64,000 nt of DNA from Parabacteroides gordonii MS-1 = DSM 23371 (GTDB taxonomy: Bacteria > Bacteroidota > Bacteroidia > Bacteroidales > Tannerellaceae): assembly GCF_000969825.1 (NCBI RefSeq), contig NZ_KQ033921.1, forward strand, positions 1 through 64,000, written 5' to 3'. The notes beneath the pieces are model-generated. The model did not search any database. It was given only the letters and a program-made list of their open reading frames with translations, and was not told the origin of the DNA. The translations under genes and the position numbers were made by a program. This document shows, piece by piece, positions 8,020-17,439 of this stretch; position 1 is the first letter of the stretch, and each line of letters opens with the position of its first letter.

Positions 8020-11000
8020 ATGTTGAAAAACTTTAAGCCTGTAGGCTTATTGCTATTAGCCGGTACTTTGGGATTCCCTGGGTATGTGTTTGCGGATACG
8101 GCTATTGCAATGCCAAGTACTAGCATTTCCCAGCAAAACGGGAAAGTGACGGGAACAGTAGAAGATGAATTCGGTCCTGTAGCCGGAGCATCTGTTGTAG
8201 TGAAAGGAACAACTAATGGATCGATTACCGACATGGACGGTAATTTCACATTGGAAGGAGTAAAAAGCGGTGACGTTATTCAAATTTCTTTTATCGGGTA
8301 TTCCACCCAAGAAATCAAATATACAGGTCAACCGAATTTAAAAGTAAAAATGGCTGAAGACGCTCAAAAATTGGATGAGGTCGTTGTAACAGCTTTGGGT
8401 ATTAAACGCGAAAAGAAAGCGTTAGGTTATTCTGTAAGTAGTGTAAAAGGCGAAGAGCTAACAGAAGCCGGTACGCCGATGAATGCTATGCAGGCTCTGT
8501 ATGGTAAAACATCTGGTTTACAGTTGCAATCTACTGCTTCAGGTCCTTCCGGTGGTATGAACATTAAGGTTCGTAATGCTATTTCTTTGACCGAAGACTC
8601 TTCTACCCGTCCGTTGATTGTTGTGGATGGAATTCCTATTCATGATGAAAATACCGGACAGTCTGGTAATAGCCGTACCGGTGGTGACCATGGTACAGGT
8701 CTAAATGACATCAATCCGGAAGATATTGCTTCCATCGAAATTCTAAAAGGTGCTAAAGCTGCCGTACTATACGGTTCGGAAGGTGCTAACGGTGTTATGT
8801 TGATTACAACTAAAACCGGTGGTAAAAAAGGCTTAGGCATTGATTTCGGGATCAACCATTCCTGGAATGTAGCTGCATACTTACCTGAGTTGCAGAATGA
8901 ATTCGGTACTGGTTCGAGTGCTGGTACTGCTGCTTTGAAAGAAATCTCTAAAGACGGTTTCTATACTATGACTGACCCGAATACAGGACAGCCAGTTGAG
9001 TCATTGTGGAGAGGTTCCCAATATAATTTCGGTCCGCGCTTGGATGGTCGCCAGTTGTTATGGTGGGATGGACAGTATCGTTCTTATTCTGCACAGAAAA
9101 ATAATCAAAGGGATTTGTACCGCACAGGTGGTCAGACTAATGTGAATTTTGCATTGAGTAATGGCGGTGATTTAGGTTCATTCCGTTTATCGTATAACTA
9201 CCGTGATTACAATGCAATCTCTTATGGTGCCGACAACAAAGCCCATTCATTCAGTTTTGCTGCGGATCTGAAAGCAAACGACTGGATTAAGGTGAAGATG
9301 AACACCAACTTCTCAAATACGAAAGATCATAATGCTCCGTATGCCATGCAAAGTTTTGCAACGTATGGTTTTCCACGCGAACAGGATGTCAACTTGATCA
9401 AAGACACGTATCTGACAGATGAAGGTTACAATTATTTCAGTATGAACCAATCTGTTACACAGATGGCTCCTTACACAAATTATATTGCTGGTTATTATTG
9501 GTCACAGTTGCGCAATTCAAATGACTATGACCGTAATCACTTGATTCAATCGTTGAACGTTGATGTCAAATTCAATGATAAGTTCTCCTGGAATACACTG
9601 GGTGGTATTGACTGGACTGTAGCAGATCAGGAGATTAAACAGCATGTCAGCAAACCTTTGTCTTACGAGAATAAGCAAGGCTGGTATCAGGTTGCAAGCA
9701 AACGTAACATGATTATGTACGGCCAGTCTTCTTTCAACTATAATCAGACATTCAATGAAGTCTGGGATTTGTCAGCGATGGTCGGTGGTGCTGTAAAGTA
9801 TAATAAAGAAGATTATCAGGAACAATACGTAGCGGAAACATTCGCTCTTGAAAACTGGTTCTCTTTGAGTAATACCCGAGAAGATTTCGGACCACGTTCC
9901 AGTCGCTCTCGTGGCAATGACCTGCTGTTGAGCGTATTTGCTTCTGCTCAATTGGCCTATGCCAATCAGGTTTATTTGGAAATCCAGGCTCGTAACGACT
10001 GGTCCTCTATCCTTCCTCCAGAAAATAACCATTATTTCTATCCGGGTGCCAGCTTGTCATGGATTTTTACAGAAGCATTTGAGATCCCGAGTTTAAATTT
10101 CGGTAAAGTACGTGCTTCTTGGGCCGACGTAGGTCGTCCAGGTCCCCGTTATTATGGGAACGTAGACTTTTCATTAGGAGCTTATGGCGGACAACCGACC
10201 ATGTCTTTACCGGATCATTTGCCACCGGCAGACTTTGCTTCTGCTAATGGAGGATTCCCGGTTCCTAACTTGAAACCTGAACGTAAGCGTGAATATGAAA
10301 TCGGTTTGGAGGGTGCATTTTTACCAGGCAATCGTATCGGTGTAGATTTCTCTTTCTTCCATAATAATACTTATGACCAGATTACGAAGTTGACAGTGCC
10401 TTCTTCTTCCGGTTTGACAGAGGTTCGTATGAATGCGGGTGATATCGCCCAGAGCGGTATTGAATTTTCTCTGAATACAAAGCCGATCATGACTAGAGAC
10501 TGGACTTGGGAAGTGGGATTCAATTTGGCTAATTATTCAACAAAAGTAAAGAAGTTGGGTAAAGGTATTAACCAGTTGGATATGTGGGGTGCTACAGGTG
10601 CCTCTGTTCGAAGCATTCCTAACGGTGAATACGGTGAAATCTATATTTATCCGTATCAGCGTGACGACAATGGTAACCGTATTGTTAATCAGGGAACCGG
10701 TGTTTGGGACTTTGATAAAACACAGATGATCAAAGTAGGTAAGATTACCCCGGATGTTGTCGGTGGTCTCACAACCAGCCTTTCATATAAAGACTTTTCA
10801 TTGAGCGCTGTATTCGACTTCCAGTTCGGTGCAACCATGATTTCGCAGACAAATATGTATTTGTTGGGTAACGGTTCCGGTGTTGAATCATTGAAGTATC
10901 GCGATGAAGCTCGTGGCGGTCTACCATATTATGTAAATACAGCTGGTGAGAGAATCAAGTTAGATAGCCATTCGGCAGCCGTTCCTGCAGATTCATTCTA

Positions 11001-11382
11001 TCCGTTCATCTTACATGATGGTGTGATCACTCCAGGTGTTACTAGTGATGGAAAGACAAATGAAAAACTGATCACTGCTGAACAATACTATAGTCAGTTA
11101 TATTGGCAGGGTGGTATGGATTTGAGTGAAGATCAAATTTATAAAAGTGATTATATAGCTTTGCGCTCTTTGTCGTTTAACTACAATTTGCCGAAAAGCT
11201 TCCTGTCAAGGTTCAAGATCCAAAGTGCACGTATCAATGCTTTTGCAAACAACTTGTGCTATATCTATAAGGCAATTCCGAATGTAACACCGGAATCTAC
11301 ACAAGGTACTAACTCCTTTACAGAGGCTACCAGCATCCCGGGTGTTCGCAGCTTTGGTTTGGGTCTTAATGTTTCATTCTAA
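8020..11382 (+). CDS. SusC/RagA-family TonB-dependent outer-membrane transporter (copy 2)
   Basis: An 1120-aa protein with a signal peptide (ends VFA), a carboxypeptidase-D regulatory-like domain, a DEVVVTALG box near residue 125, a plug with SIEILKGAKAAVLYGSEG, and a beta-barrel ending LNVSF. The start codon context (CCATCAATTATGTTGAAAAACTT) and the first ~120 codons are nearly shared with the copy at 646, while the plug and barrel have diverged, so the two probably take different substrates. No STN domain is present. susD starts 15 bp downstream. The leader is the right arm of the 95-bp inverted repeat, which makes recombinational on/off control likely. Confidence 0.95.
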   Translation: MLKNFKPVGLLLLAGTLGFPGYVFADTAIAMPSTSISQQNGKVTGTVEDEFGPVAGASVVVKGTTNGSITDMDGNFTLEGVKSGDVIQISFIGYSTQEIKYTGQPNLKVKMAEDAQKLDEVVVTALGIKREKKALGYSVSSVKGEELTEAGTPMNAMQALYGKTSGLQLQSTASGPSGGMNIKVRNAISLTEDSSTRPLIVVDGIPIHDENTGQSGNSRTGGDHGTGLNDINPEDIASIEILKGAKAAVLYGSEGANGVMLITTKTGGKKGLGIDFGINHSWNVAAYLPELQNEFGTGSSAGTAALKEISKDGFYTMTDPNTGQPVESLWRGSQYNFGPRLDGRQLLWWDGQYRSYSAQKNNQRDLYRTGGQTNVNFALSNGGDLGSFRLSYNYRDYNAISYGADNKAHSFSFAADLKANDWIKVKMNTNFSNTKDHNAPYAMQSFATYGFPREQDVNLIKDTYLTDEGYNYFSMNQSVTQMAPYTNYIAGYYWSQLRNSNDYDRNHLIQSLNVDVKFNDKFSWNTLGGIDWTVADQEIKQHVSKPLSYENKQGWYQVASKRNMIMYGQSSFNYNQTFNEVWDLSAMVGGAVKYNKEDYQEQYVAETFALENWFSLSNTREDFGPRSSRSRGNDLLLSVFASAQLAYANQVYLEIQARNDWSSILPPENNHYFYPGASLSWIFTEAFEIPSLNFGKVRASWADVGRPGPRYYGNVDFSLGAYGGQPTMSLPDHLPPADFASANGGFPVPNLKPERKREYEIGLEGAFLPGNRIGVDFSFFHNNTYDQITKLTVPSSSGLTEVRMNAGDIAQSGIEFSLNTKPIMTRDWTWEVGFNLANYSTKVKKLGKGINQLDMWGATGASVRSIPNGEYGEIYIYPYQRDDNGNRIVNQGTGVWDFDKTQMIKVGKITPDVVGGLTTSLSYKDFSLSAVFDFQFGATMISQTNMYLLGNGSGVESLKYRDEARGGLPYYVNTAGERIKLDSHSAAVPADSFYPFILHDGVITPGVTSDGKTNEKLITAEQYYSQLYWQGGMDLSEDQIYKSDYIALRSLSFNYNLPKSFLSRFKIQSARINAFANNLCYIYKAIPNVTPESTQGTNSFTEATSIPGVRSFGLGLNVSF

Positions 11383-11397
11383 ATCAGATAACAGAAT

Positions 11398-13170
11398 ATG
11401 AATACAATTAAAAAATACATAACCAGCTTGGCTTTAGGTGTTGCCGTAACCGGAGCAATGGTGTCGTGTGACACGCTGGATGAGAAATTTTATAATCCGG
11501 ATAAGTTGACAGAAGCCGACTTCAGCTTGCTATTTGCTTCTGCCCAGACAAAAGGACATCTATTCCGGTATGACTATGGTGCTACTTTCCACTATATGAG
11601 AGGTTTTGGCAAGATGCTGGGATTAGGTGTCAGCCCGTTATATTTGGACAGAACCCAAAACAATACGATTGTCCGTCCGTGGGATGGATGGTCAGGTACT
11701 CCGTTTAATGAATTTATATTCACGCAGACTTGTACAAATTACAGCAAGGAGCTCAGTGGTATGAAATTGTTGTATGCTGACATGACGGAAGAGGAACAGG
11801 AGCAAAACAAGGTGTATATGCTTTGTAGCGATATTATCCGTTCTTATGCGTTCCAGCGTGCAACAGACTTGTACGACGATATGCCTTATTCGGAAGCTGG
11901 TGGTGCTTTTCAGGAATTGTTCTATCCTAAATATGATACACAGGAAGAGATTTACACGAGTATCATGGAAACTCTGAAAAGTGCAGCAAAAGATTTAAGT
12001 GCATATCAATTCCATACAGAAGCAGAAAAGTCGAAATTCTCATCTGTAGATCTTCTGTGTAACGGTGATTTGGACAAATGGATTCGTATGGCTAATTCTT
12101 TGCGTTTACGTATGGCAATGCGTCTATGTCATGCAAAACCAGATGTAGCCGTTTCAACGATCAAGGAGTTGGTTGCAGAAAACCGTATGTTGACCGAATA
12201 TTCGCATGATCTAGGTTTTGAAGAACAGGATAAAACGCATGCATTCGAATTGACTTTCTTCCGTGGTGTTGATGAACGCGGATACGAATCTGGTGCACCG
12301 GCTACAATCATTAATGATATCATGAATTATGAATATCAACCAGGTGATGAAAACGGTATTACTCGTCACGATTTTGATCCACGTCTGTATGCTATGTTCC
12401 AGCCAGATATCCACGGACGTTATATAGGCTTGCCGTTAACTATAGAAGAAGCAGAAGCGGAACTTCCTAAATATTATACAACACAAGAATTGACTGACAT
12501 GTATAATTTTAATGATGTGGTTACTAATACATGGAATCCAGAACGTATTCCAGCAATGTACAATCGTCGTACTTATTTCAATTTTGATATGAAGTTTCCG
12601 GTAATGGGATCAACAGAAACAAACCTGTTATTGGTAGAAGCAGCTGTACGTTGGCCGGGTGAATTCGGTAGTATTGATGTTAAACAATGTATCAAGAAAG
12701 CAATCGATGCTTCTACTCGTTTTTATTACAATGTTAATAAAACAATGAGCTATAACGAATCTTCTCTGCCGAGTATTCTGTACGTTCAGGCAAAGGCTAA
12801 AGCTCCGGAGTTGGATGAAGATCATTTGGCTGATTATGAAGAACTGGCAGCTAACAAGTTTGCAGGTCTAGCTTCAACAAAGGATAAACTGAAATTCATT
12901 TTCGACCAGAAGTTCTGCCATATGAACATCATGAATCCGTATGAGATTTACAATGAAGCTCGTCGATTGGTAAAAGACTTTGATGGTGAACTGCCATTTG
13001 TTGCTACTCCTAACGTTGTATTCCAAGAACGTATGTTCTATCCGTCCAGCGAGTTGACTAACAATGGCGAAAACTTTGCAAAAGTAGCTCATAAGAATAC
13101 ATATGATACTCCGGTATGGTGGACAACCCGTACCACTGCTGCTGAGAACCATAATGGTAATGCATTGTAA
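11398..13170 (+). CDS. SusD/RagB-family surface lipoprotein (copy 2)
   Basis: A 590-aa partner of the SusC ending at 11382 (15-bp gap). It has a lipoprotein signal with lipobox GAMVSC, then DTLDEKFYNPDKLTEADF, and the RATDLYDDMPYSEA segment typical of this family. It should act as the substrate-binding lid of the transporter on the cell surface. It is followed by a strong hairpin terminator. It differs widely from the copy at 4117 apart from family motifs. Confidence 0.93.
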   Translation: MNTIKKYITSLALGVAVTGAMVSCDTLDEKFYNPDKLTEADFSLLFASAQTKGHLFRYDYGATFHYMRGFGKMLGLGVSPLYLDRTQNNTIVRPWDGWSGTPFNEFIFTQTCTNYSKELSGMKLLYADMTEEEQEQNKVYMLCSDIIRSYAFQRATDLYDDMPYSEAGGAFQELFYPKYDTQEEIYTSIMETLKSAAKDLSAYQFHTEAEKSKFSSVDLLCNGDLDKWIRMANSLRLRMAMRLCHAKPDVAVSTIKELVAENRMLTEYSHDLGFEEQDKTHAFELTFFRGVDERGYESGAPATIINDIMNYEYQPGDENGITRHDFDPRLYAMFQPDIHGRYIGLPLTIEEAEAELPKYYTTQELTDMYNFNDVVTNTWNPERIPAMYNRRTYFNFDMKFPVMGSTETNLLLVEAAVRWPGEFGSIDVKQCIKKAIDASTRFYYNVNKTMSYNESSLPSILYVQAKAKAPELDEDHLADYEELAANKFAGLASTKDKLKFIFDQKFCHMNIMNPYEIYNEARRLVKDFDGELPFVATPNVVFQERMFYPSSELTNNGENFAKVAHKNTYDTPVWWTTRTTAAENHNGNAL

Positions 13171-13199
13171 TAAACATTAGCTTAATGCTACATAACCGC

Positions 13200-13236
13200 A
13201 AAGGCTGTCGAGAAACTTTTTCGACAGCCTTTATTC
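13200..13236 (+). terminator. Intrinsic terminator after susCD copy 2
   Basis: AAGGCTGTCGA and TCGACAGCCTT form a perfect 11-bp stem with a 9-base loop, followed by TATT. Confidence 0.85.
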
Positions 13237-13277
13237 ACTATATAAATCTAGTGTATAACTTAACAAAATAAGTAATA

Positions 13278-13820
13278 ATGAAATCAATTAATGTGATCCT
13301 GTGTTGGATAATGGTGATGATGGTCGGCTTACCGGCTTGTAGTGATGACGATGAAAAGACGATACCGGCTCATACGGAAGAGGAGAAAATATGGATTGCC
13401 GATAATCAGAAATATTTTCAGGAAAAAAAGGAAGATGTAGAGGATGATGGTCAATTACTGTATCAACGATTGGTTGTGGATGATGATACGCTTTTGTATC
13501 GTATACTGGAAACGAGCCAAATAGATTCTTTCCCTAAGATAGATTCTGATGTAAAAGTTTCCATGTTGGGAATACTCCCTGTTTCCCAAACGGTTATTGT
13601 AGGTAACAAAGATGGTAATCCGATAGATCAGACTTTAGATCTGGATAGCCCTAATCTGATTAAAGGCCTGGCTACTCTTTTGCCGGAAATTCGTAAAGGG
13701 GAAAGAGTGGAAGCTATAATCCCTTATCAGTTAGGATATGGAGATCGAAATTATCCCAATCCATATATTCCGTTATGCTCAACGTTGCAGTTTACTTTCA
13801 CTGTAAAAAGTTTTGACTAA
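13278..13820 (+). CDS. FKBP-type peptidyl-prolyl isomerase-like lipoprotein
   Basis: A 180-aa protein with a lipoprotein signal (lipobox GLPAC), an acidic spacer, and an FKBP-like C-terminal half. The region around residues 125-178 follows the FKBP pattern: a helix GLATLLPEIRKGERVEAIIPY, then LGYGDR, then IPLCSTLQFTFTVKSF. The N-terminal half of the FKBP domain is weakly conserved, so catalytic activity is uncertain. It would act as a folding factor in the periplasm or on the outer membrane. The next gene begins 10 bp downstream, forming an operon that an IS element interrupts. Confidence 0.75.
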   Translation: MKSINVILCWIMVMMVGLPACSDDDEKTIPAHTEEEKIWIADNQKYFQEKKEDVEDDGQLLYQRLVVDDDTLLYRILETSQIDSFPKIDSDVKVSMLGILPVSQTVIVGNKDGNPIDQTLDLDSPNLIKGLATLLPEIRKGERVEAIIPYQLGYGDRNYPNPYIPLCSTLQFTFTVKSFD

Positions 13821-13830
13821 TCATTATAGG

Positions 13831-14124
13831 ATGAAAGTCTTGTATTTCTTTTTGACGGTGAATTTTCTTTTGTCCTGTCTTCCTCTCGTCTTGGGAGCGC
13901 AGGAGACGAAAAAAACTCCAACGAATATTTTCTTGTTTGACCGGTTTACTAATGGGAAAATTTTGCTAACTGATGAACGTTGTATAGTAACTCAATTTAA
14001 TTACAACTGCCAAACACAGGAGCTATATTTTAAGGCAGCCAATAAATACCAAATGATGTATAACACATCGAATGTTGATACTCTTTATATTCAAGATCGG
14101 AAATTTGTTCCGGCTCATGAAGGG
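13831..14124 (+). pseudogene. 5' part of a secreted-protein gene split by an IS3-family element
   Basis: Starts 10 bp after the FKBP-like gene at ATG 13831 and has a signal peptide (LVLGAQ). It encodes 98 residues to Gly at 14122-14124, after which the IS supplies a TGA stop. The frame resumes exactly at 15732: the sequence HEG before the IS continues as CRFLEC after it, and GGG is duplicated on both sides. The uninterrupted protein would be about 223 aa. I do not recognise its family; it has beta-rich segments such as ELYFKAANKYQMMYN. Confidence 0.85.
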
Positions 14125-14375
14125 TGACTTTACCTGAAATAGGTTTACAAATTAATTACTTCAATACTAAAAAACTTGTCAAAATAAGTTTATTCATACT
14201 GATACTCTTTACAGTAGCTAACCGTGTCTTACTAAAAAAGTTTACACGGTCAACAATGGACAATCCGGAGCCTCTTTCTTTCCGGGGGAACAAGTGGGAG
14301 GGCTCGATGCCCTTCCTCTTGTTTAGGAATAACAATGGCATAAACCATCGCCTATTCTTTCCGGGTCTTGCAAAG

Positions 14376-15242
14376 TTATACATAATCCTGGTTCATAGCC
14401 TCTTTGGGTGTATAAACTTTGTTTTTCCAGTACTTTTTCAATACCCCTGTACCCTGGTGGGCTTTCTCGGGAGTAAGCATATTGTTACTCATATGAGGAC
14501 GCTTGGTATTATAGAAATCAATGATTTGACACATTTTCTTTTCTATCTCTTCCAGCTTCTCAAACACCCCCATCTTGTAAAGCCACTCCTGTTTGATTAT
14601 TCCATTAACCCGCTCGGCTACAGCATTGTCTGTTGGCTTGTAATCCTCTGTCATACTGATAGCTATATGATGGTCAGTCAATGTCTGCACATATAAGTCA
14701 CAGCAATACTGGACGCCTCTGTCCGAATGATGAATCAGTCCTGACAGAGGTTCACTACCAACCTGTTTTATAGCCTGATTTAAAGCACTTAACGTATAAA
14801 CGGCATGAAGTCCGGGAGCCATGCACCAACCAATTATTTTATGAGAATAAGCATCAGTTATCAGATGCAGATAGCAAACCGTATCTTTTAATGGTATGTA
14901 GGTTATGTCGCTTACCCACAATTGATTACGCGCATCCGGTGTGAAGCCTTTTATCAGGTTCTTATGCTTGCGATACCGATGATTGGAGTTTGTTGTCCGA
15001 CGTCCTTGGGAAGGCTTGAGCATCAGCTTTTTACGCCGTAGAAGCTTGTAAAAAGAATCACGTCCCATCATTTGATCACGCCCATAGAGATCACAAAGGA
15101 TTAGATACAGTTTAAAAGCACCTATGCCGGGATCTTCCATTCGATATTCCTTTACAGCCGAACAAATCATGTTCTCCACGATCTCTTGGCCAGCATGTTC
15201 TTTCTTGTACTGATAGTAGGCTTGCCTACTATTACCAAACAA
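14376..15242 (-). CDS. IS3-family transposase OrfB (DDE integrase domain)
   Basis: A 288-residue open frame carrying the rve/DDE core: WVSDITYIPL (first Asp), HHSDRGVQY (second Asp) and NAVAERVNGIIKQE (Glu). It contains the HTH_21-like segment YYQYKKEHAGQ. The apparent start is TTG. The natural product is more likely an OrfAB fusion: reading -1 from orfA at AAAAAAG (minus strand of 15311-15317) gives an open frame through TVTLLREEYQQESVETLCG straight into this ORF. It catalyses transposition of its own element. Confidence 0.9.
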   Translation of the reverse strand: MFGNSRQAYYQYKKEHAGQEIVENMICSAVKEYRMEDPGIGAFKLYLILCDLYGRDQMMGRDSFYKLLRRKKLMLKPSQGRRTTNSNHRYRKHKNLIKGFTPDARNQLWVSDITYIPLKDTVCYLHLITDAYSHKIIGWCMAPGLHAVYTLSALNQAIKQVGSEPLSGLIHHSDRGVQYCCDLYVQTLTDHHIAISMTEDYKPTDNAVAERVNGIIKQEWLYKMGVFEKLEEIEKKMCQIIDFYNTKRPHMSNNMLTPEKAHQGTGVLKKYWKNKVYTPKEAMNQDYV

Positions 15243-15292
15243 TCCGCAAAGAGTTTCAACACTTTCTTGCTGATACTCTTCACGCAGGAGAG

Positions 15293-15676
15293 TTACTGTT
15301 TGGCACCAGGCTTTTTTCTGATGCTTATGCCCTCATTTTTCTCTGCTACATCAATGAGGAGCTCCAAGCCGCGAGCCCGGAGATTGGCATACCACAGAGC
15401 CTTTTCAAGCTCTGCTATACGTTGATTTAACGCCTTTTCGGACCGAGGATTTGATCGGTCTTCAATCTTTTCCATATGCTTGCTTATTACTTCTTCTGAC
15501 AAAGATAACTCTTTGCCATCAATAGGATAGCGTTGCAGCCAGGATAAAAGCACACGGGTACAGCTTAGACCATACTTCAGTGTTATTGAACGAACACTGC
15601 TGCCACTGGCATAGTAGTCTGTTAGAACCTCTAATTTGAAACTTTCTTCATAATGACATTTCTTACGATTTTGCAT
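15293..15676 (-). CDS. IS3-family transposase OrfA (HTH DNA-binding)
   Basis: A 127-aa protein beginning MQNRKKCHYEESFKLEVL, with a helix-turn-helix (GSSVRSITLKYGLSCTRVLLSWLQRY) followed by a leucine-rich coiled coil (ALNQRIAELEKALWYANLRARGLELLIDVA), the usual OrfA layout. It ends just after a slippery A6G run that can shift the ribosome by -1 into orfB. OrfA alone usually binds the element ends and regulates transposition. Confidence 0.9.
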   Translation of the reverse strand: MQNRKKCHYEESFKLEVLTDYYASGSSVRSITLKYGLSCTRVLLSWLQRYPIDGKELSLSEEVISKHMEKIEDRSNPRSEKALNQRIAELEKALWYANLRARGLELLIDVAEKNEGISIRKKPGAKQ

Positions 15677-15731
15677 TTTTTTACACTTTATGGTTACACT
15701 GGGTGTAAACCCTATTCAGTATAAGACAGGG

Positions 15732-16109
15732 TGTCGTTTTCTAGAGTGTATTTCGGTTGGAGAGGAGACTTTACTGGTTGATTGGAAAGTGAGGTTTTAT
15801 TATAAAGGTAAGCGAAGTGCGATGGGAGTAGTATCTCAAGCTGGAGGCCAAGCTTCAGTAGACATGGAATGGATGCTAAATAAAGGGTTAAGCAATCCAG
15901 ATAATAGTGTGTATAAAAGAGAGATTCAAAATACATACTGGATCATCTTGAATGGACAGCAAGTATCTTTCAGCAACCTTAAATCATTCTTGAAACTCTA
16001 TCCCGACACTCACCGGAAAGCTATCCGTCAACTAGCGAAAAACCAGTCCATTAATTTTGATGATCCATGGCAAGTTGCTAAACTTATAATTATTTGCCAA
16101 AACTTTTAA
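15732..16109 (+). pseudogene. 3' part of the secreted-protein gene split by the IS
   Basis: Encodes the last 125 residues (CRFLECISVGEETLLVDWK to LIIICQNF) of the protein begun at 13831, in the same frame once the IS and one GGG copy are removed. An open frame extends back to 15690 into the IS end, which is an artefact of the insertion. The segment is not recognised; it contains FYYKGKRSAMGVVSQAGG and a helical tail. A bidirectional terminator follows. Confidence 0.8.
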
Positions 16110-16174
16110 ACCAGAAAGCGATCATTACATAAATTCTAATCCCCCATTACAAGTATTTGTGATTAAAAATAAAA

Positions 16175-16214
16175 ACAAAGAGGTTATTTCGCTTATAAGG
16201 AATAACCTCTTTGT
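16175..16214. terminator. Bidirectional terminator between convergent genes
   Basis: ACAAAGAGGTTATT and AATAACCTCTTTGT form a perfect 14-bp stem with a 12-base loop. A-rich and T-rich flanks serve both the rightward broken gene and the leftward peptidase gene. Confidence 0.85.
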
Positions 16215-16225
16215 TAAATAATCAA

Positions 16226-17224
16226 TTAATACTTCTTCTCATTCGCCAGATTCCACATATTCAGGAAAGAGGCTTTTGTTATATCGACAATCTTATTCCA
16301 ATTGATCTTTTCTACGTGGTCGCTCGGCATATGGTAATCCGGATGGCCATTGGTGTGATACCAGATAATTGGTATATCGCGTTTCGCAAATGTTCCGTTA
16401 TCACTCCCTCCTACCGGTTTATCCCAGGCATGATAGATCGGTTTCAGATTCAGATTGTATTTCTTGATGTCATTCTTCAGCCAGTCACCGAAAGCCTTAT
16501 TGGCTTCCGTATAGAAATAGTCAACCTGTTCAGGAACTGCTTCATTCGAGTTACGACCGATCATATCATAATTCAAATATCCTTTTATATCTTTCAGGAA
16601 AGAACAGTTTTGTACAAAATATTCAGATCCTAATAATCCTTTCTCTTCTCCATCCCAGAATGCAAAGATTACAGTACGCTCCGGTTGCTCATCGGAAGCC
16701 AGAAAGGCTTTTGCTACCTGAAGTACGGCAGATACACCCGATGCATTATCGTCTGCTCCGTTATAGATCTGATCGCCTTCCAGCATAGGATCGAATCCTA
16801 GATGATCATAATGGGCACCGATAATAACAAATTCATTCGGATTTTTACCTTCTATCTTACCCAGGATATTACGCATCGACAGTTTCTGATGTACACCTTG
16901 CTTCAATTGAGCAATCGAATCCGGATGAACCTGGAAACGACCTCTCTTCTGCCTTTCTTTATTATAAGCCTCAAAAGGCTGATAATAAGATTCATTCAAA
17001 GGAGCGATACCCATTGTTTTCAAATTGGATACAATATACTCCGCAGCAATACGGCCACCCTGAAATCCAGCCTCACGTCCTTCCAGTTCATCACTGGCTA
17101 AAAAGCCGATATAAGCTTCTGCATTTTCTTTATTGATCACGCCTAATCCTTTCTCGACCGGCGACTGTGCCCAAAGGGTAGTAGATAGCATAAGGGATGC
17201 TACAAATAATCCTGTTCTCTTCAT
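16226..17224 (-). CDS. Secreted M28-family zinc aminopeptidase
   Basis: A 332-aa protein with an N-terminal signal peptide (TLWAQ). The M28 co-catalytic zinc site is visible: His138 in GAHYDHLG, Asp158 in GADDNASG, the Glu-Glu pair at about 193-194 in WDGEEKGLLGS, an Asp in YDMIGRN, and a C-terminal His in PDYHMPSDHVEKI. It should remove N-terminal residues from peptides in the periplasm or outside the cell. A minus-strand TATCTTTG box (17278-17285) lies about 55 bp upstream. It stands alone, convergent with the IS-disrupted gene. Confidence 0.92.
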   Translation of the reverse strand: MKRTGLFVASLMLSTTLWAQSPVEKGLGVINKENAEAYIGFLASDELEGREAGFQGGRIAAEYIVSNLKTMGIAPLNESYYQPFEAYNKERQKRGRFQVHPDSIAQLKQGVHQKLSMRNILGKIEGKNPNEFVIIGAHYDHLGFDPMLEGDQIYNGADDNASGVSAVLQVAKAFLASDEQPERTVIFAFWDGEEKGLLGSEYFVQNCSFLKDIKGYLNYDMIGRNSNEAVPEQVDYFYTEANKAFGDWLKNDIKKYNLNLKPIYHAWDKPVGGSDNGTFAKRDIPIIWYHTNGHPDYHMPSDHVEKINWNKIVDITKASFLNMWNLANEKKY

Positions 17225-17439
17225 CGTATGATTGTGTTTTACAAATTATTGGAATAATTAGTTTCAGCTTCCGGTCACAAAGATAAAAGATTAATCTAAG
17301 ATTTGTAAGGGATAGAAAATAAAAAAAGGCTAATCTTCGCTGTTCTATCAGCGTCGAATGCCCATCCATTATCTCTCACCAGTCTTTATAAAAGACCCTG
17401 GTGAAGAGAATACATCAAAATAATATACTTTCTTTTTAC

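Larger units (their letters stand above)
14125..15728 (-). mobile_element. IS3-family insertion sequence with 3-bp target duplication
   Basis: A 1604-bp element. The left terminal repeat at 14125-14149 (TGACTTTACCTGAAATAGG...) and the reverse complement of the right terminal repeat at 15704-15728 (TGTCTTATACTGAATAGGG...) match imperfectly and end in TG/CA. GGG lies on both sides (14122-14124 and 15729-15731). It carries orfA and orfB on the minus strand and about 250 bp of non-coding DNA at its left end. It disrupts the secreted-protein gene that starts at 13831, whose reading frame is restored when the element and one GGG are removed. Confidence 0.9.

Noticed and set aside
14124-14696. A 190-codon rightward open frame across the left IS end
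   Set aside because: It runs antisense to orfB of the IS and through non-coding IS end sequence, with no recognisable features.
14225-15728. Alternative left IS boundary at 14225 (TGTCTTAC...)
   Set aside because: This inner copy of the end sequence gives no target duplication and does not restore the interrupted gene; the boundary at 14125 gives both.
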